NCBI GenBank assembly: GCA_014860005.1 | Contig: JACZKP010000026.1 | Location: 1-64,000, forward strand | Length of the DNA: 64,000 bases | Direction: 5' to 3' | From: Verrucomicrobiota bacterium | GTDB lineage: Bacteria; Verrucomicrobiota; Verrucomicrobiae; Limisphaerales; UBA11358 | In this document: piece after piece, positions 1 to 8,673 of the stretch | How positions within the stretch are numbered: position 1 is the first letter of the stretch | How the letters are laid out: each line of letters begins with the position of its first letter | Program-made: the position numbers and the translations under genes | Notes under the pieces: model-generated | Seen by the model: only the letters and a program-made list of their open reading frames with translations | What the model was told of the DNA's origin: nothing | Database searches by the model: none

Positions 1-92
1 ACCGTGCCGCTTTTCTGGTCAAACCGGCTCTCGACCACTTCCCAGTTCAATCCCAATCCCAGCAACTCATGAAACAGTTTCTCAGGTGTCAT
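1..92 (-). CDS. ISL3-like transposase, N-terminal fragment (runs off the window)
   Basis: An ATG on the minus strand at 92-90 opens a frame that is still open at base 1, giving 30 codons. The visible start, MTPEKLFHELLGLGL followed by NWEVVESRFD, resembles the N-terminus of ISL3-family transposases, which begin with a short leucine-rich segment, a Trp-x-Val-x-x motif and an acidic residue pair. The catalytic DDE region would lie outside the window. The gene begins about 20 bp past the point where the CSLREA gene to its right breaks off in the same orientation, as expected for an insertion sequence end between them. The family call is from recall of a short stretch only; another mobile-element protein is possible. 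Confidence 0.5.
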   Translation of the reverse strand, partial: MTPEKLFHELLGLGLNWEVVESRFDQKSGT

Positions 93-110
93 GCCCGCGA
101 GACTACCCGG

Positions 111-407
111 CTATTCCACCGAAAACAGCGAAGAACCAAACACAATCGTGTCCCCCATCTGTGCGACCTCCAGTGCCGCCCGAAGTGTGCAGATGCCGGT
201 CGTGCCCGACTCCGGGGTTCCCGTGTCGCACAGGCCATCGCCGCCATTTCCGTCCGGATAATCCAACACCGAATTGACGCTGTAAACCGCCGCTGGCGCG
301 GCACCGGCGTTCAGCAGCAGGAGCGCCACCAATGCACTGAAGAATCTTTCGGGTCGAAAACTGCCATCAAAGATACGGCCGAGGGAAACGCATAACGGGG
401 GGTTCAT
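111..407 (-). pseudogene. CSLREA-domain secreted protein, truncated after about 98 residues
   Basis: The protein starts with a signal peptide (hydrophobic core about residues 22-39, SALVALLLLNAGAAPAA) followed directly by YSVNSVLDYPDGNGGDGLCD and CTLRAALEVAQ. This matches the CSLREA domain found at the start of secreted right-handed beta-helix proteins in Verrucomicrobia and Chloroflexi. Such proteins normally continue for hundreds of residues with parallel beta-helix repeats. Here the frame ends soon after the CSLREA domain (FGSSLFSVE then stop), and a transposase-like gene starts about 20 bp further on. I read it as the 5' remnant of a surface protein gene cut by an insertion sequence. A natural short protein is less likely because the domain has no known function alone. 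Confidence 0.6.
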
Positions 408-633
408 TGGCAGCGACCTTGTGCCTTCAGGGGCCGCGTGTCAAGGATGACGACGCGTGAAGCAAACCGAGCACAACTACCGCACAGCCATTGTCTGCAA
501 GAAAACTTCGATCTCGTCGGCGCTGCCGCGCTGGAGTCGCAAAACTAACAGCGTGCAAGGCCGCTTATTTGGTCACTTGAAATCGCAGCACCCGTCTTGA
601 CTGGCCCTCATTCCGCCGCCACTTTCCTCCCGC

Positions 634-3600
634 TTGGCCCAGGAATTCCAAGTCCCGGCGGCAGACAGTCTGTTCGTCCGGGTTGCTGCAACTCCCGCCG
701 TGCAATCCCTTGCCCGGCGACTGGAGTCGGGCGGCGCCTTGTCCTGTCCGGGCGTCCCAACGGCAGCCCAGCCATTCTTCGCGGCGTTGTTGCGAGATCT
801 TTTTCCCGACCACCCCATCGTCGTCGTCACCGACAACCTCAAGACGCAGGAATACTTTCAGCAGGATTTGGAAACGTGGGCGCAGATCGAATCCACAAAC
901 CAAAATCCACCGACCGCGACCGCCCCATCCTCCACCCTCGATCCTCCATCCTCCCCGCATTTCTACCCCGCCTGGGAGGTTCTGCCCCACGAAGCCAGAC
1001 TCCCGCACGCCGATGTCATCAGCGACCGGCTGCAAACCCTCGTCGCGTTGGCCAGCCAGTCGGCTATCGGCTATCATCCATCGGCTATCATCACGACATC
1101 CGTTGCGGCTTTGCTGCAAAAAACCTTCCTCCCGGATGACCTGAAGCAACGCACCCGCGCACTCCAGCGTGGCGACCAAGCGAACCCGCTCGATCTGATC
1201 GAGTGGCTGGAGGAGCAAGGCTACGAATCCGAAGCGCAAGTCACCCAAAAGGGCGAGATCGCCCTGCGTGGCGGAATTCTTGATGTCTTCCCGCCGACCA
1301 GTCCCTGGCCGGTGCGATTGGAATTCTTTGGCGATGAACTCGAATCGCTGCGCGAATTCGATCCGCTCACGCAAGTTTCGCGCGGCGAAATCACGAACCT
1401 CAGCCTGCCCCCCGCCGGCGAGTTGGGGATTTTGAAACGCGCCTTGGAGCGCGGGCTTCAGCCCGCTTCAACGTCCGAACCTGAACAACCTGCCCGACTG
1501 TCATCGCCCGCTCGTAATCGCACGGTGAAGCGGCCTGAAGGCCACGCCCCTTTCGCCACGCTGCTCGATTACCTGCCGCGCGAAACCATTTTTGTTTTGT
1601 GCGAACCGGAACAACTCGCCATCCACGCCGACGACTACGCCCGACAAATTCCGCCGGATGATCCGTTTTTCATCTCGTGGGAAAGCTTACTTACCGAACT
1701 GGACCAACGCGGTCTGGCGCGAGTTGACTTGACCGAAGGCGATAGTGGTACGGACGTCCCGCCCGTTCAATTCGAGCCGAAAGCTGCTGCGAGCGGTTTT
1801 GAAACGAACGGGCTAGACGCCCGTGCCACTACGTTCGCCTCGCTCGAAGCCTTTCGCCCTCTCGGCGAACGTCCGCCCGAACCGCAGGTGGCCGAAGCCC
1901 AACGCCGCGAATTCTTCGCTCAACTGCATCGCTGGCTGCGACAGGGCTATGCCGTTCATGTTTTCTGCAACAACGACGGCGAGCGGCAACGTTTCGCGGA
2001 AATTTGGGCGGAGCACGGCTTCGGCGTAGGACAGGCGTCGCGCCTGTCTCCATCTTCAAAAAGCAAACCTGCTGCTGATTCACCTGCGAATGGTGGGAAA
2101 ACTGATTCTCCCGATTGGGAAAAAGAATTTGGAGACAGGTGCGACGCCTGTCCTACGCTCCATATCGGCACGCTCGCCCGCGGTTTTCTTTGCGATGAGG
2201 CAAAACTGGTTGTCGTCACGGACGCGGAGATTTTCGGCCGTTACCGGGTGCAACGTCCGCGCCGGCTCAAGTCGCCGCACGCGGCGGCGATGCGTTCGGC
2301 GTTGGAGATTGATTTTGCGGATTTGGAAGCCGGCGATCTCGTCGTGCATCTCCAGCACGGCATCGGCCGTTTCCTTGGGTTAAAGAATTTACCCGCGACG
2401 ACGAGGGACCATCACGCATCACGCATCACGCATCACGAAACCGAATGCCTTGTGATCGAGTATGCCCCCAGCGACACTGGCAACGAACCGCCGAAGCTCT
2501 ACGTCCCCGTCACCGAGGCGCATCTCGTCAGTAAATACGTGGGCGCGGGGAAGCTGCGTCCACCGCTCAACACGCTGGGCGGTTCGCGCTGGCGCAAGGC
2601 CGTGGAGCAGACTGAGCAGGCCGTGCGCGACGTCGCCGCCGAGTTGTTGCAAATCCAGGCCGTGCGCGAGTCGCAGCCCGGCCACGCCTTCCCACCCGAC
2701 GTATCCTGGCAACGCGAGTTCGAGAGTTCGTTTATTTACGAGGAAACGCCCGACCAGTTCAAAGCCATCAACGACACCAAGTCCGACATGGAACGCGCCA
2801 AGCCAATGGACCGGCTGATTTGCGGCGACGTCGGCTTCGGCAAAACGGAAGTTGCCATCCGCGCCGCGTTCAAAGCCGTGATGGGCGGGAAACAAGTCGC
2901 TGTGCTCGTGCCCACGACAGTTTTGGCGCAGCAACACTTCAATAATTTCCGCGAACGCATGGCGGATTATCCGGTGCGCATCGAATTGCTTTCGCGCTAC
3001 CGCACGCGAGGCGAGCAGCAGCGCGTGGTCAAAGACCTCGCGGCGGGCGCGGTGGACATGGTCATCGGCACGCACCGGTTGATTCAGGAGGACATCATGT
3101 TCAAAGAACTCGGTCTCGTCGTGATTGACGAGGAGCAACGCTTCGGCGTGTTACACAAGGAAAAGTTTAAGCGCCTGCGCACGTTGGTGGACGTGCTCAC
3201 GCTCAGCGCCACGCCGATTCCGCGCACGCTTTACCTCGCGCTCACCGGCGCACGCGACATGAGCACCATCCAGACGCCGCCCCACGATCGCCTGCCGGTC
3301 GAAACCATCGTCATCGAATACGACGAGCGCGTCATCCGCGACGCCATCCACCGCGAACTGGCGCGCGGCGGCCAGGTTTTCTTCCTGCACAACCGCGTGA
3401 TGACGATTCCGACGATGCAGCAGAGGCTTCAGCAACTCGTCCCGGACGCGCGGATCGTCGTCGGTCATGGTCAGATGAACGCGGACGATCTCGAAGAGGT
3501 CATGACAAAGTTTGTTAATGGCGAAGCAGATGTGCTGCTTTCGACCACGATCATCGAGAGCGGCCTCGATATTCCGAACGCCAACACGATCATCATTGAT

Positions 3601-4434
3601 CGCGCGGATCGCTTCGGGCTGAGCGACCTCTATCAATTGCGCGGGCGGGTGGGTCGTTACAAACATCAGGCCTACGCTTACCTGTTGCTGCCGCGTCACG
3701 CGCGCCTATTGATCGACGTGCGCAAGCGCATCAGCGCCATGAAGCAATACTCGACGCTCGGCAGCGGGTTCAAAATTGCCATGCGCGACCTGGAAATTCG
3801 CGGTGCGGGCAATTTGCTCGGCTCGGAACAAAGCGGCCACATCACAGCGGTGGGCTTCGAGCTGTATTGCCAGTTGCTCAAGCAGAGTGTCAGTTCGTTG
3901 AAAGGCGAGAAGGTGAAGCCGCGGGTGGAAGTGGCGGTTCGCTTGGACTTCCTGGACATGCACGCGCCAGCCGAATTGAGTGGAGCGCGGCTGTGGTCGA
4001 AGACCCAGCCGCAGCACGCTGAAGGCGCGGGTGGGCTGGATTCAGAAAGCGCTACTCGCAAGGTAGCTGCTGCGGCTGGTGCTCCGCACACAGCCGCGCT
4101 CCCCCACGCCTACGTCCCAGAGCCTCAGCATCGCATCGAGATTTACCGCAAGCTGGCCCAGGCCACGGACAAACCCGCATTGGACGCCTTCCAGAAGGAG
4201 TTGCGCGACCGCTTCGGCCCGCCGCCGCCATCAGTCGAGCTGTTGCTGGCCGTAACGGAACTCAAGCTGCTCGCCAGCGAAAAGCACTTGACCGTCATTG
4301 AGGTTAAGGAGGACAAGTTGATGCTCACGCGCCACGGCGATTTCATCATGCTGGGCGGCAAGTTCCCGCGCCTGACCAAACCAGACGCCAAGGGACGGTT
4401 GAAGGAAATCAAACGGCTGTTGTTGGTTTTGTGA
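634..4434 (+). CDS. mfd: Transcription-repair coupling factor Mfd
   Basis: Mfd removes RNA polymerase stalled at DNA lesions and recruits UvrA. Visible parts in order: a UvrB-homology region (about 1-330), the CarD-like polymerase-interaction domain (about 565-640, [16 protein letters not shown] and [15 protein letters not shown]), the DEAD-type motor with Walker [10 protein letters not shown] and box II DEEQRFG, the RecG-like half ([26 protein letters not shown]) and the C-terminal TRCF domain. The frame has no ATG start: the upstream stop is at 598-600, and TTG at 634 is the best visible start. At 1266 residues it is longer than the usual approximately 1150. The excess is explained by four palindromic insertions (1446-1550, 1744-1830, 2025-2157, 3982-4102) plus a 7-bp tandem array at 2410-2437, all in frame. 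Confidence 0.95.
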   Translation: MAQEFQVPAADSLFVRVAATPAVQSLARRLESGGALSCPGVPTAAQPFFAALLRDLFPDHPIVVVTDNLKTQEYFQQDLETWAQIESTNQNPPTATAPSSTLDPPSSPHFYPAWEVLPHEARLPHADVISDRLQTLVALASQSAIGYHPSAIITTSVAALLQKTFLPDDLKQRTRALQRGDQANPLDLIEWLEEQGYESEAQVTQKGEIALRGGILDVFPPTSPWPVRLEFFGDELESLREFDPLTQVSRGEITNLSLPPAGELGILKRALERGLQPASTSEPEQPARLSSPARNRTVKRPEGHAPFATLLDYLPRETIFVLCEPEQLAIHADDYARQIPPDDPFFISWESLLTELDQRGLARVDLTEGDSGTDVPPVQFEPKAAASGFETNGLDARATTFASLEAFRPLGERPPEPQVAEAQRREFFAQLHRWLRQGYAVHVFCNNDGERQRFAEIWAEHGFGVGQASRLSPSSKSKPAADSPANGGKTDSPDWEKEFGDRCDACPTLHIGTLARGFLCDEAKLVVVTDAEIFGRYRVQRPRRLKSPHAAAMRSALEIDFADLEAGDLVVHLQHGIGRFLGLKNLPATTRDHHASRITHHETECLVIEYAPSDTGNEPPKLYVPVTEAHLVSKYVGAGKLRPPLNTLGGSRWRKAVEQTEQAVRDVAAELLQIQAVRESQPGHAFPPDVSWQREFESSFIYEETPDQFKAINDTKSDMERAKPMDRLICGDVGFGKTEVAIRAAFKAVMGGKQVAVLVPTTVLAQQHFNNFRERMADYPVRIELLSRYRTRGEQQRVVKDLAAGAVDMVIGTHRLIQEDIMFKELGLVVIDEEQRFGVLHKEKFKRLRTLVDVLTLSATPIPRTLYLALTGARDMSTIQTPPHDRLPVETIVIEYDERVIRDAIHRELARGGQVFFLHNRVMTIPTMQQRLQQLVPDARIVVGHGQMNADDLEEVMTKFVNGEADVLLSTTIIESGLDIPNANTIIIDRADRFGLSDLYQLRGRVGRYKHQAYAYLLLPRHARLLIDVRKRISAMKQYSTLGSGFKIAMRDLEIRGAGNLLGSEQSGHITAVGFELYCQLLKQSVSSLKGEKVKPRVEVAVRLDFLDMHAPAELSGARLWSKTQPQHAEGAGGLDSESATRKVAAAAGAPHTAALPHAYVPEPQHRIEIYRKLAQATDKPALDAFQKELRDRFGPPPPSVELLLAVTELKLLASEKHLTVIEVKEDKLMLTRHGDFIMLGGKFPRLTKPDAKGRLKEIKRLLLVL
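1446..1550. repeat. Palindromic element family E inside mfd
   Basis: The left arm GAGCGCGGGCTTCAGCCCGC and the right arm GCGGCCTGAAGGCCACGCCC are inverted relatives, each also self-complementary, and separated by about 65 bp. It is read through as Mfd residues about 271-306. A second copy is intergenic at 23430-23536. Confidence 0.75.
1744..1830. repeat. Palindromic element family B inside mfd
   Basis: Starts AGTGGTACGGACGTCCCGCC and ends GACGCCCGTGCCACT, an imperfect inverted pair. It is translated as Mfd residues about 371-399. It matches the copy in hypE at 40649-40734. Confidence 0.8.
2025..2157. repeat. Palindromic element family A inside mfd
   Basis: The left arm CGTAGGACAGGCGTCGCGCC and right arm GCGACGCCTGTCCTACG are near-perfect inverted copies about 80 bp apart. 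Mfd reads it as GQASRLSP then GDRCDACPT (residues about 464-508). Other copies are in ileS (15705-15782) and hypF (27160-27225). Confidence 0.88.
2410..2437. repeat. Tandem 7-bp array, CATCACG x4, inside mfd
   Basis: Four perfect copies of CATCACG in the CarD-like domain of mfd, encoding a His/Ser/Arg-rich loop. Because the unit is 7 bp, gain or loss of one copy would shift the frame. Confidence 0.9.
3982..4102. repeat. Palindromic element family H inside mfd
   Basis: The left arm GGAGCGCGGCTGTGG and right arm CACACAGCCGCGCTCC are inverted copies, with a second inner pair (CAGCCGCAGCA and GCTGCTGCGGCTGG). It is translated as Mfd residues about 1117-1157, between the motor and the TRCF domain. 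A related copy lies at 49439-49536. Confidence 0.82.
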
Positions 4435-4455
4435 TGAGGTTGGAATGGGATGACT

Positions 4456-5028
4456 TCAGACACCCGGCGGCACCGGGCCAGTCATGATCAACACCAACAC
4501 ATCCGGGATGGCAGGAATTACCAGCGTCAGGACGGCAATGATGATGACTATTGCCTCGGGCGGATAGCGCGATGGGCCTTCATACAACGCACGCCAGCAG
4601 CGCACCGCGTTGCGCAAAAAGATCAAGCCAGTCACAAGGGGAGATAGCCCCAATATACCCAACCAATCTGCTTCGTAAGTTAGTAAAATCACCAGCGGCA
4701 GGAGCAGAAGCCCCAGGATGAATGCAAACAGGAAACAACCCAACAAAGCCCCGGCGACCGGCGCAGACGGACGATTCGTCATCAGGAAATAGCTCAACAC
4801 GATCAGTCCAAGCGCCATCTCTGAATATGCGAAAACTCTCCAATCCCGAAGCAATGCCCAATCCAATGATTCTCCTGCCTCGAGTATGCCCGGATCAAGA
4901 ATCAGGCAGAGCACGGGCAAAGCCAGGCCCAAACCGGCATCGAGGAGTCGTTGAGGTATGGTCGCTGGAATCTGGAATTGCCTTCGCCAGAATCCGGCGA
5001 TGCGGTTTGAACTGAACGTTCGATCCAC
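4456..5028 (-). CDS. Hypothetical integral membrane protein
   Basis: I do not recognise a family. The 190-residue protein has an amphipathic N-terminus followed by about five hydrophobic segments (near residues 28-47, 66-84, 90-118, 127-145 and 158-182), so an inner-membrane location is likely. No catalytic or metal-binding motif stands out. It starts 5 bp after the stop of the pseudouridine synthase gene on the same strand, so the two are probably co-transcribed. Its 3' end faces the mfd stop 21 bp away. Confidence 0.6.
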   Translation of the reverse strand: MDRTFSSNRIAGFWRRQFQIPATIPQRLLDAGLGLALPVLCLILDPGILEAGESLDWALLRDWRVFAYSEMALGLIVLSYFLMTNRPSAPVAGALLGCFLFAFILGLLLLPLVILLTYEADWLGILGLSPLVTGLIFLRNAVRCWRALYEGPSRYPPEAIVIIIAVLTLVIPAIPDVLVLIMTGPVPPGV

Positions 5029-5033
5029 GGCAG

Positions 5034-5855
5034 TTACCCATCGGTTATATCACCACCGATCAACGCGTAACGTCTCAAGTATTTCACCGCCACGGTCAAT
5101 TCTTTCGGCCAAGCGGCGCGGATGGTGAGAAGCTCGCCGGTGACAGGATGGGGCAGGGCCATTTCCTCCACGTGCAATGCGGCGTGCGAAGTTAGCGGAC
5201 GTTCGGTGCGACCGTCCTTGAGGCGGTATGCCGGCTTGAGCCGCGAGAGTAGCAATGGCTGTCCGCCATAGGCTTCGTCGGCCACGACGGGCAGACCGGC
5301 GTGGCGCAGATGCGCGCGAACTTGATGGGTGCGGTCGGTCAGCGGTTCGCCGTGGAGCAGGGTGTAACCCGAGAACTTTTCGGCCACCGCAAATCGGGTG
5401 CATGTGAGTTTGCCGCGTTTCGCATCAACGCAAAGCAGACCGGGTCTGATTGGATGCGGCGCGAGTTTCGCTTTGAGCTCCAGATGATCCGACGATGGTG
5501 CGCCACGGACCAGCGCCACGTATTTTTGTCCGCCCTTGGCGGAACCGAACCAATTGGCCAGCGTGACGAGCACCGCCTTGGATTTTGCCAGCAGCATTAC
5601 GCCGCTGACTTCAGCGTCCCGACGGTGGGCAGGGCTCAGGTAGGTGAGGCTGCGTTCACTGGCCCACGGTTTGCCCGCGGCAATGCCCGCGTGCAGCAGT
5701 CCCATTAAACTGGGCCGATCGGGTTCGATGCGATCAGGTGAAACCGCGAGGCCGGCGGGTTTGTCCAACGCCAGCAGGTGGGCGTCCTCGAACAGGATGG
5801 GGATTTCCCAGAATTCGCGCGTGGCGGTTGAGGAAAGTTTGACGACGGCGTTCAT
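5034..5855 (-). CDS. RluA-family pseudouridine synthase
   Basis: RluA-type enzymes convert specific uridines of rRNA or tRNA to pseudouridine. The signature region HRRDAEVSGVMLLAKS corresponds to the family motif HRLDxxTSGLLLxAK and keeps the catalytic Asp. Downstream are the substrate-site motif RTHQVRAHLRHAGLPVVAD and a typical C-terminal ending. The start is placed at ATG 5855 (MNAVVKLSS); an in-frame start 18 codons upstream adds an unconserved extension. No S4 RNA-binding domain is visible, as in RluA/TruC-like members. It lies between a PpiD-like gene and a membrane-protein gene on the same strand, consistent with an operon. The exact RNA target cannot be told from sequence. Confidence 0.85.
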   Translation of the reverse strand: MNAVVKLSSTATREFWEIPILFEDAHLLALDKPAGLAVSPDRIEPDRPSLMGLLHAGIAAGKPWASERSLTYLSPAHRRDAEVSGVMLLAKSKAVLVTLANWFGSAKGGQKYVALVRGAPSSDHLELKAKLAPHPIRPGLLCVDAKRGKLTCTRFAVAEKFSGYTLLHGEPLTDRTHQVRAHLRHAGLPVVADEAYGGQPLLLSRLKPAYRLKDGRTERPLTSHAALHVEEMALPHPVTGELLTIRAAWPKELTVAVKYLRRYALIGGDITDG

Positions 5856-5918
5856 CGAGTGCAAAGACCGGCAGCCGGCGTGCGCGTCGGTCACCCTGGG
5901 TTCCCGCAACCTGCCATC

Positions 5919-7586
5919 CTAACCCGCGGGCGGGCCACCCATCTGGGGCGGCGCTTGGAACATGGGTATATCGCGCAAAGCGCGCTCCGCCTCGCGGCGG
6001 AACCAGTCATTGAACGATTCCCCCTGCCGGGCCTGCCGCAAGGAACTCAGGAAATTAGGCAGTTCGGCGTTCAACTTCACTTCATCCAGTGGCAATTTGG
6101 ATTGCACATAAGCAATGAAGCCACCGTCGGCTGTCGGCGTAAACACGCTGGCCTCGCCAGGCTGGGTGGTGAAAACGGCCTGCTTGAATTGATAAAGGTT
6201 CACGTGGTTTTCCACCTCGGGCAGGGACCGCGTGCTGATGGCCAGCGGTGGCGGCATGACTGGACGCAAACCGGATTCGGCACAGACCACCGTAAAATTC
6301 TTGCCGCTGGCCAGGCCGTTGGTCAGCGTGGCATGAAATGCCTGGCCCATTTGCCGCGCTTGCTGCGCTGCCTGGATGAATTTGTAGTCGCTGGTCACGC
6401 GCTCCTGGATGCTCTCGAACGGCGGATTCTCGCTGGGCAATCGTTGCTTCATCGCGATCATGTAAACGCCGTCGTCGCCGATGAGCGGTCCGGCGAACGG
6501 ATCCTGCGGCGTCAACTCAAACGCCGTCTTCGCAAAATCCTCGCCCACGATCATATCGGACGGTCCCTCACTGCGTTCAAACGGCTGGGTGACTTCCACG
6601 GTCAGATTGCTGGATTGCGCCAGCGTGTTGAGGTTTTCAGGCAGGACGGGTGCAAGGTCGAACAAAATCCTCCCAAATTCGTTTGCCGCTCGGCGCGCGT
6701 TCAACAACATCTGGTTTTTGAACAGGACTTCGCGAATCTTCTCCTTCTTCTCCTCGGGCGTTTTCGCTTCGAGGAAAAAGTTCGTGCCCAGGCGCTCGTA
6801 CTGCGCTTCGACGATCTCATTCAGGTTGGTAAGCTCGCTGAATTGCTGGGTGGCTTCGGCCAGATAGTTCGACAGCCCGAACCGGACGTAGCTGACCTGC
6901 ACGCGTTCGGGCAGGCGGTAACGGGCCATCTGATTGCTGTAAAACTGTGAGACGGCCTCGGGTGGCGTGGAAATATCCGCAAGGTAATTGGTGGCCGAGA
7001 AGAACACCGCCTGCACGGAGAGTTCCTGATGCTCGCGCGCGTACAGCGACCGGGCTTCCTGGGGCGTGATGAGTTTGCCGCCCAAGCCGGCGACCGAGAT
7101 GAGTTGCTGAATGCCCAGTTCATGGCGGAGAAACCGCTCGAAGTCCGCCACCGTCATCCCGCGCTGGCGCAACACGTTCTGCTCAAACTCCGCGAGCGGT
7201 AGCAGATTGCCGCGATTCACCGAGCGCAACACACCATTAGCGAGCTTGGCGACCGATTCGCTGCTCACGTGGACGCCCATTTCCTCCTGTTTCTGAATCA
7301 GCAACAGACGATAATAGGTTTCACGATTCGCGTCGAACCCGGTTTGGCGGGCGCCAGTATCCGGCCATTCGCCGGAGTTCAGGAAATAGCGCAGATATAC
7401 CTCTCGCCGCGCATTGTCGAACTTAAGCGGGGTCACGACTTCGCCATTAATGGCGCCCAGGTTTACATTGCCGCCCCCACCGCCGCTCTGCGGGCCTTGC
7501 GCTCCCCAGAAGACGAAAGTAATGATAATGGCGACGATGATGACCATCCACAGCCATTTCGAGTGTTTTCTAAATGTCCCAAACAT
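5919..7586 (-). CDS. PpiD/SurA-like membrane-anchored periplasmic folding factor
   Basis: The 555-residue protein has a single N-terminal membrane anchor (residues about 11-29, KWLWMVIIVAIIITFVFWG) and then a long periplasmic part, which is the PpiD layout. After the anchor comes a SurA-N-like helical region containing INGEVV and a typical SurA_N pattern (residues about 43-175, including LAEFEQNVLRQRGMTVADFE), followed by an extended parvulin-like region. A convincing parvulin active-site signature is not visible, so chaperone activity without isomerase activity is possible. The N-terminal SVAGL/LITPQEA stretch is typical of the PpiD family. It is first in a minus-strand run with the RluA-like and membrane-protein genes. 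Confidence 0.75.
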   Translation of the reverse strand: MFGTFRKHSKWLWMVIIVAIIITFVFWGAQGPQSGGGGGNVNLGAINGEVVTPLKFDNARREVYLRYFLNSGEWPDTGARQTGFDANRETYYRLLLIQKQEEMGVHVSSESVAKLANGVLRSVNRGNLLPLAEFEQNVLRQRGMTVADFERFLRHELGIQQLISVAGLGGKLITPQEARSLYAREHQELSVQAVFFSATNYLADISTPPEAVSQFYSNQMARYRLPERVQVSYVRFGLSNYLAEATQQFSELTNLNEIVEAQYERLGTNFFLEAKTPEEKKEKIREVLFKNQMLLNARRAANEFGRILFDLAPVLPENLNTLAQSSNLTVEVTQPFERSEGPSDMIVGEDFAKTAFELTPQDPFAGPLIGDDGVYMIAMKQRLPSENPPFESIQERVTSDYKFIQAAQQARQMGQAFHATLTNGLASGKNFTVVCAESGLRPVMPPPLAISTRSLPEVENHVNLYQFKQAVFTTQPGEASVFTPTADGGFIAYVQSKLPLDEVKLNAELPNFLSSLRQARQGESFNDWFRREAERALRDIPMFQAPPQMGGPPAG

Positions 7587-7845
7587 AACTTTAACTCAGC
7601 ACAGGGCGCGCACCCTAACCAGCATTGACTGGTCGGGTCAACGCAAAACACGGACGCAAATCGGACCGACGCGGCCGGCGAGCCGGCAGGAGCGGACGGC
7701 CAGGAGGTTTACGGGAGTTCTGCCGGCTGGCGACCCGTCCTCGTTATTGTTCTTCTTCTCGTCCTCAACTTGACCGGAATTCCGAGGATGTTGATCAGAA
7801 TAAGCCCAGCACGGCAGAGCCGCAACCAAACCCACGCCGCTCGAC
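7587..7845. other. Gene-free upstream region
   Basis: I see no convincing gene between the PpiD-like start and the repeat at 7846. There is a weak inverted pair around GAGCCGGCAGG (about 7678) and TCTGCCGGCTGG (about 7718). This is probably the divergent promoter region for the PpiD-like gene and the DUF5069 gene, but no clear -35/-10 could be assigned. Confidence 0.4.
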
Positions 7846-7940
7846 TTAACGCAGAGGGCGCAGAGGTTCTCGCAAAGGTTGCAAAGAAAAACCACCTCCG
7901 CGTTCCTCGGCGCCAACCTTGGCGTCCTCTGCGTCAAAGA
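7846..7940. repeat. Intergenic inverted repeat family L (AACGCAGAGGCGCAGAG type)
   Basis: The left part TTAACGCAGAGGGCGCAGAG and the right part TTGGCGTCCTCTGCGTCAAA are inverted copies about 50 bp apart. A single arm of the same family occurs at 63829-63866. No coding use is apparent. Confidence 0.7.
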
Positions 7941-8102
7941 AACTTCTCAGAATTGCGCGACGTTGGAAGCGTTACAAGGCGGTCGACACAGTCAGGTGCT
8001 GTTCACCTGAGTTCAGTGCGGTCACCTGCTAGAATCGCGTTGACCCATTGGCCGTTTTGCCTAAGCTCGCAGCGTCACAAAAAACACAAACGTACGAAAC
8101 CT

Positions 8103-8546
8103 ATGGCAAAAATTGTTCCCCTTATCAGTTCGGGCACGACCGGTTCGCTCGGCGTGCTGCACCTGCCCCGTCTCTGGCTCAAAGTCTCGCTCGAAGCCCG
8201 CGGCAAGCTGGCCGACGGTTACCCCGGCATCGGTCAGGGCTACGACATGATGGTCTGCAACGCGCTCGGTCTGAATCCCGATGCGGTGAAGAAGATCATT
8301 ACCGACTCCAAACCCACCTATCCGCAGTTTGAGGCGTGGATCAAGCAGCAACCCGGAGTGAAGCTCGACAAGGCCACGATCCAGAAGCTGAACGTCGCGA
8401 TTCAAGGTTACATTCATGACGATCAAACCCGGAAAAACATCCTCGGCGCGAACGGTCTGCCCGATGACGGCTCGATCTATCCCGACGCGGTCAACCTGAA
8501 CAACCTCGATGATTGGTACGAGTTTCACCAAGCCGAGTTGAAGTAA
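8103..8546 (+). CDS. DUF5069 domain-containing protein
   Basis: The 147-residue protein begins MAKIVPLISSGTTGSLGVLH and continues LPRLWLKVSLEARGKLADGY, which I recognise as the start of the DUF5069 family common in Verrucomicrobia and Planctomycetes. The conserved GYPG-x-G-x-GYD, KPTYPQFEAWI and DDWYEFH patterns are present. No signal peptide or membrane segment is seen, so it is probably cytoplasmic; its function is unknown. The ATG at 8103 gives the family-typical N-terminus, and the open frame upstream of it is not conserved-looking. A strong intrinsic terminator follows 17 bp after the stop. Confidence 0.78.
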   Translation: MAKIVPLISSGTTGSLGVLHLPRLWLKVSLEARGKLADGYPGIGQGYDMMVCNALGLNPDAVKKIITDSKPTYPQFEAWIKQQPGVKLDKATIQKLNVAIQGYIHDDQTRKNILGANGLPDDGSIYPDAVNLNNLDDWYEFHQAELK

Positions 8547-8563
8547 TTGATCCTCCACCGCAT

Positions 8564-8605
8564 CGCCGGCGCGCAACGGAATGTTTCGCGCCGGCGTTTG
8601 CTTTT
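8564..8605 (+). terminator. Rho-independent terminator after the DUF5069 gene
   Basis: A perfect 10-bp stem, CGCCGGCGCG (8564-8573) with CGCGCCGGCG (8587-8596), encloses a 13-base loop and is followed by TTTGCTTTT. It lies 17 bp past the stop codon, so it should end the DUF5069 transcript. Confidence 0.8.
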
Positions 8606-8673
8606 CGCGCTCGACATTCGGCGGCGCGGCTTCTACATCTGCGTCCGTCTCCACCAACAACCGAGCCAATGTT

